A stretch of 45,477 nucleotides of DNA. It comes from Bacteroidales bacterium (lineage in GTDB: Bacteria > Bacteroidota > Bacteroidia > Bacteroidales > VadinHA17). Each line of letters opens with the position of its first letter. The first letter of the stretch is position 1. Shown here one piece after another: positions 43,038-45,477 of this stretch. The stretch is from NCBI GenBank assembly GCA_012513795.1, contig JAAZBN010000214.1, positions 1 to 45,477 on the forward strand. Direction: 5' to 3'. Both the position numbers and the translations under genes were made by a program. A model generated the notes under the pieces. It ran no database searches. It was not told where the DNA came from and was given only the letters and a program-made list of their open reading frames with translations.

Positions 43038-43544
43038 ATGGATACAAAAACCACCACTGACATTCTGAAGGAAGCCATCCTGCTTGAACACCGGGGCAGG
43101 GCATTCTATACCAGCGTTGCTGCCCAGACCGGCTGCGATGCTGTGAGGAGGATATTTACAATCATTGCGAACGAGGAGCAGGAGCACATTCGCTTCCTGT
43201 CAGATCAGTTCAGACACTATCAGAAGCATCACTCCTTTATGAATTTGGAATCACATACAGGCCGGCCGGATGATGAGGTTGCTACCCAGGTCCTCTCCGA
43301 AGAGATGAAGGGTCAGATCAGTGCTGCAGGATTTGAAGCCGCTGCCATCAGTGCTGCAATGGATTTTGAATCAAAGGCCGTTGAGCTCTACTCATCGCGA
43401 GCGGAGGCAGCCACTGACGAGAATGAGAAAGCACTTTACTGCATGCTGGCGGACTGGGAAAGGGGGCACCACCAGTGGCTGGCCCGGATTGATAAGGAAC
43501 TGAGGGAGCAGGTGTGGTACGATAATAATTTCTGGCCCTTCTAG
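43038..43544 (+). CDS. Rubrerythrin-like ferritin-family protein
   Basis: A 168-residue four-helix-bundle protein expected to bind a di-iron centre and reduce peroxide. Ligands are visible as a Glu in LLEHRGRAFY, EEQEHIRFL, a Glu in MDFESKAVELY, and the final ERGHHQWL (Glu and His). It lacks the C-terminal rubredoxin domain of true rubrerythrins, so its electron donor is uncertain. A near-consensus TATCTTCG at 43003-43010 may be its -7 element. It fits oxygen tolerance of an anaerobe. Confidence 0.83.
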   Translation: MDTKTTTDILKEAILLEHRGRAFYTSVAAQTGCDAVRRIFTIIANEEQEHIRFLSDQFRHYQKHHSFMNLESHTGRPDDEVATQVLSEEMKGQISAAGFEAAAISAAMDFESKAVELYSSRAEAATDENEKALYCMLADWERGHHQWLARIDKELREQVWYDNNFWPF

Positions 43545-43689
43545 CGAATATTTAAGCCGATTATTTTAGAGAGACAGCATTGCCTGTCTGAGAAGGAGGA
43601 GGGATGGTCATTTCAACTATGGCCCCTGCACTGTTTTTCCTCAGTTATTGCTGCTGATGACGTCCGTCACTCAGTGATTCGAAGGACTC

Positions 43690-44559
43690 TCAAACCATCC
43701 GTCTGAATTTGGCAGGGATCTTCGACTCGAAGCGCATTTCCTTCCCTGTGACCGGATGGATGAATGCCAGCAGGCTTGCATGAAGCCCCAGCCTGCTGAT
43801 GGGACTTGATGATGCCCCGTATTTCTTATCTCCCGCTATACTGTGGCCTGTCTCCTGCATATGAAGCCTTATCTGATTCTTTTTGCCGGTCTCAAGGGTC
43901 ACCTCGAGCAGGGAGTACTCGCTGCCGCTCTTCAGAAGCCTCCATCGGGTTATTGCCAGATCACCTTTCTTAGGATCATTTGTGGAATGCATTATCAGCG
44001 ATTTGCTTTCATAGATGTATGACTTGACGATGCCCTCGGGCTCGGTCACCTTGCCCTCCACCAGGGCCACATAGGTGCGTGCCGTGACATTCCGCTTCCA
44101 GTCGCGCTGCAGGAGGCTCTGCACCTTCTCACTGCGGGCGAACATCATTAGTCCGGAGGTGTCGCGGTCAAGGCGGTGCACGATGAAGATCCTGTTCGAG
44201 GGCTTCTGGCTCTTGACGTAGGTGCTGAGTATGTTGTATGCTGTCAGGTACTTCTCATTGTCGGAGGCCATTGAGAGGAGGCCGGCATTCTTGTCAATGA
44301 CTATGAGGTGCTCATCTTCATATACGAGGCGCATGTTGCGTGCCATCAGCCCGCCGGTATGCCTGGCGGCGGAGATGACTACGGTGTCGCCCGGCTTCAG
44401 CTCATGGTTGAACTGTGTCACCGGCTCACCGTTGACCAGCACCTGGCGGTTACGCAGGAGCGACTTGATGTTGTCACGACTCTTGTTTGAAAGTGAGCTG
44501 AGGAGAAAGGGCATCAGTGTCGACGGTTCGGTAATTGTATAGGATATCTCTTTTATCAT
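43690..44559 (-). CDS. RluA-family pseudouridine synthase
   Basis: Isomerises specific uridines of ribosomal or transfer RNA to pseudouridine. An N-terminal S4 RNA-binding domain (SRDNIKSLLRNRQVLVNGEP) precedes the catalytic domain with its catalytic Asp in HRLDRDTSGLMM (about residue 131). The 289-residue length fits RluA/RluD-type proteins. Which uridine is modified cannot be told. The gene stands alone between rubrerythrin and tRNA-Ser regions. Confidence 0.9.
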   Translation of the reverse strand: MIKEISYTITEPSTLMPFLLSSLSNKSRDNIKSLLRNRQVLVNGEPVTQFNHELKPGDTVVISAARHTGGLMARNMRLVYEDEHLIVIDKNAGLLSMASDNEKYLTAYNILSTYVKSQKPSNRIFIVHRLDRDTSGLMMFARSEKVQSLLQRDWKRNVTARTYVALVEGKVTEPEGIVKSYIYESKSLIMHSTNDPKKGDLAITRWRLLKSGSEYSLLEVTLETGKKNQIRLHMQETGHSIAGDKKYGASSSPISRLGLHASLLAFIHPVTGKEMRFESKIPAKFRRMV

Positions 44560-44604
44560 GTTCGGATTGCTGCCGCAAAGATAGCACAGAATGTGGGATT
44601 ACTC

Positions 44605-44636
44605 TCCCGACACTTGTGTGTCGGGATCGTGATCCC
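44605..44636. repeat. Two overlapping hairpins upstream of the tRNA-Ser region
   Basis: TCCCGACAC-TTGT-GTGTCGGGA (9-bp stem, 44605-44626) overlaps GGGATC-GT-GATCCC (44623-44636). Both stems are perfect. They lie between the pseudouridine synthase start and the tRNA terminator, with no T-run. Confidence 0.6.
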
Positions 44637-44665
44637 TTGCGGATGAACCTGCAGACCAAAGCACT

Positions 44666-44702
44666 CACTCATGCACTGTGATGCATGAGTGTCTTTTTAT
44701 TT
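44666..44702 (+). terminator. Hairpin with T-rich tail, plus strand
   Basis: CACTCATGCA-CTGTGA-TGCATGAGTG (44666-44691) is a perfect 10-bp stem, followed by TCTTTTTATTTT. It has the form of a rho-independent terminator, yet no gene is seen just upstream on the plus strand. Its flank GCAGACCAAAGCACTC (44651-44666) is the inverted copy of the tRNA 3' flank. Confidence 0.6.
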
Positions 44703-44743
44703 TCCGTCATCACCCACCCGGGCAAGCCCGGTCCGGTATGCCG

Positions 44744-44780
44744 GAAAATAAAAAACCTGTTCCGTCAAGGACGGAACAGG
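44744..44780 (-). terminator. Rho-independent terminator of tRNA-Ser
   Basis: On the minus strand CCTGTTCCGT-CCTTG-ACGGAACAGG (44780-44756; 10-bp stem, 5-base loop) is followed by TTTTTTATTTT. It starts 15 bases past the tRNA 3' end. Confidence 0.85.
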
Positions 44781-44794
44781 AGTGCTTTGGTCTG

Positions 44795-44881
44795 CGGAGA
44801 AAGAGGGATTCGAACCCCCGGTCCAGTCGCCCGGACAACGGTTTTCAAGACCGCCGCAATCGACCACTCTGCCATTTCTCC
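44795..44881 (-). tRNA. tRNA-Ser(UGA)
   Basis: An 87-base serine tRNA read on the minus strand. The acceptor stem GGAGAAA pairs with TTTCTCC, the discriminator is G, the anticodon loop CTTGAAA gives anticodon TGA, the T-arm has GGTTCGAATCC, and a long variable arm (GTCCGGGCGACTGGAC region) is typical of tRNA-Ser. The CCA end is not encoded. The anticodon reads UCA and, by wobble, other UCN serine codons. Confidence 0.95.
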
Positions 44882-44923
44882 CTGCGGAACCCTGAAGAGT
44901 TTCTCCTAAAGGTTCAGCGGGTG

Positions 44924-44931
44924 CAAATATA
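44924..44931 (-). promoter_or_regulatory. Candidate tRNA-Ser -7 element
   Basis: TATATTTG on the minus strand is a perfect TAnnTTTG match, 43 bases upstream of the tRNA 5' end. No -33 element is obvious. Confidence 0.5.
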
Positions 44932-45038
44932 ATCTTTTTTTATTTTTCTCCCCGGAGTGAAAAAAATTAAGATTAAGCAACCACTCAGACCACTCTCTGA
45001 TCCCCCTTAAATGCGGGTATGACACGGTTCCGGAGGCC

Positions 45039-45066
45039 CCTGGCGCCACCAGGCAGCTGTTTTTTG
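45039..45066 (+). terminator. Orphan terminator-like hairpin
   Basis: CCTGG-CGCCA-CCAGG (45039-45053), then CAGCTG and seven T. The stem is only 5 bp. No plus-strand gene precedes it, so it may end a small RNA arising within 44950-45040, or be chance. Confidence 0.3.
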
Positions 45067-45129
45067 ACCTGAAAAGCTCTCATTTGTAATAAAAATCAGC
45101 GTTTCAGGCATAAAAAAGGGTCTAAAAAC

Positions 45130-45159
45130 TTGCTTTTGAATAAGAATGGAATAAATTTG
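45130..45159 (+). promoter_or_regulatory. Candidate HU gene promoter
   Basis: TTG (45130-45132), a 19-base spacer and TAAATTTG (45152-45159) match the Bacteroidota consensus; the latter is a full TAnnTTTG. The HU start follows 44 bases on. Confidence 0.58.
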
Positions 45160-45203
45160 TAGGCAATTAGAGATTTTGGTCTAACCCTAAAATTGAATTG
45201 ATT

Positions 45204-45476
45204 ATGACAAAAAAGGAATTAGTAAGCAGCATTGCAAAAAAAGCAGGACTTTCACTTAAAGATGCCAACATTGCTCTGAACGCTTTCGTAGGCGCATTCG
45301 GTGATGCCATGAAAAAAGGCCAGAGGATTCAGCTCCCCTCAATGGGTACCTTCAAAGTTGAGAAGAGAAGTGCAAGAGTTGTCCGTAACCCGCGCACCGG
45401 AGCCAAACTGAATGTCCCGGCTAAGAAAGTCGTTAAGTTCAAAGCTGCACCGGCTCTTACAAAAGGCCTGAAGTAA
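45204..45476 (+). CDS. HU-family DNA-binding protein
   Basis: A histone-like nucleoid protein that bends DNA as a dimer. The 90-residue sequence starts MTKKELVSSIAKKAGL, has the DNA-binding arm region with RNPRTGAKLNVPAKK (the conserved RNPxTG motif) and the core GTFKVEKRSARV. Length is normal for HU/IHF. ATG 45204 is preferred since homologs begin MTK(K/A)E. It is complete, with its stop one base before the window ends. Confidence 0.94.
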   Translation: MTKKELVSSIAKKAGLSLKDANIALNAFVGAFGDAMKKGQRIQLPSMGTFKVEKRSARVVRNPRTGAKLNVPAKKVVKFKAAPALTKGLK

Positions 45477-45477
45477 A

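Larger units (their letters stand above)
44882..45203. other. 322-bp spacer between tRNA-Ser and the HU gene
   Basis: No gene is seen. It holds the tRNA promoter candidate, an orphan hairpin with a T-run at 45039-45066, an inverted repeat CCTGAAA (45069-45075)/TTTCAGG (45103-45109), and the HU promoter. Confidence 0.7.

Noticed and set aside
43604..43657. 17-codon ORF (MVISTMAP...) after the rubrerythrin gene, preceded by GGAGG
   Set aside because: Too short, no recognisable features, and Shine-Dalgarno matches mean little in Bacteroidota.
44678..44932. Open frames across the tRNA-Ser region on the plus strand
   Set aside because: They run through terminator hairpins and antisense to a clear tRNA gene, with no homolog-like features.

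Overview
The window looks like a stretch of ordinary chromosome from an anaerobic member of the Bacteroidota, most likely near Bacteroidales/Marinilabiliales. Evidence for this: a GldF-GldG gliding-type ABC protein, a DUF3078 outer-membrane-type protein, a small 'DNA-binding protein' typical of Bacteroidota, many promoters of the Bacteroidota type (TTG / TAnnTTTG), and start codons mostly lacking Shine-Dalgarno sequences. The anaerobic side is shown by an [FeFe]-hydrogenase maturase (HydE), a four-subunit 2-oxoacid:ferredoxin oxidoreductase, an ADP-forming acyl-CoA synthetase, tryptophanase, a rubrerythrin-like protein and Rex. I see no phage, insertion sequence with transposase, CRISPR array or defence island.

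Layout. 1-3.1 kb (+): a 5'-truncated receiver protein, a receiver-histidine kinase hybrid, rex and a RibF-like protein form one tightly packed operon. 3.1-8.6 kb (-): C69 dipeptidase, hydE and a secreted M14 peptidase. 8.7-16.2 kb (+): ADP-forming acyl-CoA synthetase, an Mpv17-like membrane protein, an aminotransferase, and the delta-alpha-beta-gamma genes of a 2-oxoacid:ferredoxin oxidoreductase. 16.3-19.75 kb (-): tnaA, yicC, gmk, nadD. 20-21.9 kb (+): DUF3078 protein. 21.9-25.3 kb (-): pheT and a UbiA-type prenyltransferase. 25.4-33.9 kb (+): surE, a small membrane protein, lpxB, a SpoIID/LytB protein, the GldF-GldG fusion, dnaN, a DnaQ-like exonuclease and an FAH-family protein. 34.1-39.6 kb (-): a second M14 peptidase with an HD-domain protein, a small DNA-binding protein, and the mqnA / NfeD / GNAT run. 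39.7-43.5 kb (+): purB, an MsbA-like ABC exporter and a rubrerythrin-like protein. 43.7-45.5 kb: RluA-type pseudouridine synthase (-), tRNA-Ser(UGA) (-) and an HU-family protein (+).

How the genes could work together (inference): peptides are degraded by the C69 and M14 peptidases, amino acids are converted to 2-oxoacids by the aminotransferase or to pyruvate plus indole by TnaA, the ferredoxin oxidoreductase turns 2-oxoacids into acyl-CoA plus reduced ferredoxin, the acyl-CoA synthetase harvests ATP, and an [FeFe] hydrogenase (only its maturase HydE is in the window) disposes of electrons under Rex/two-component control. MqnA, with the UbiA-type enzyme as a possible MqnP, suggests menaquinone is made by the futalosine route.

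The most unusual material is between genes: a repeat family with a short hairpin whose stem shows a compensatory base change, arrays of 7-bp and 8-bp tandem repeats, and a long tnaA leader holding palindromes and a small upstream ORF. I did not find a convincing new multi-gene system.
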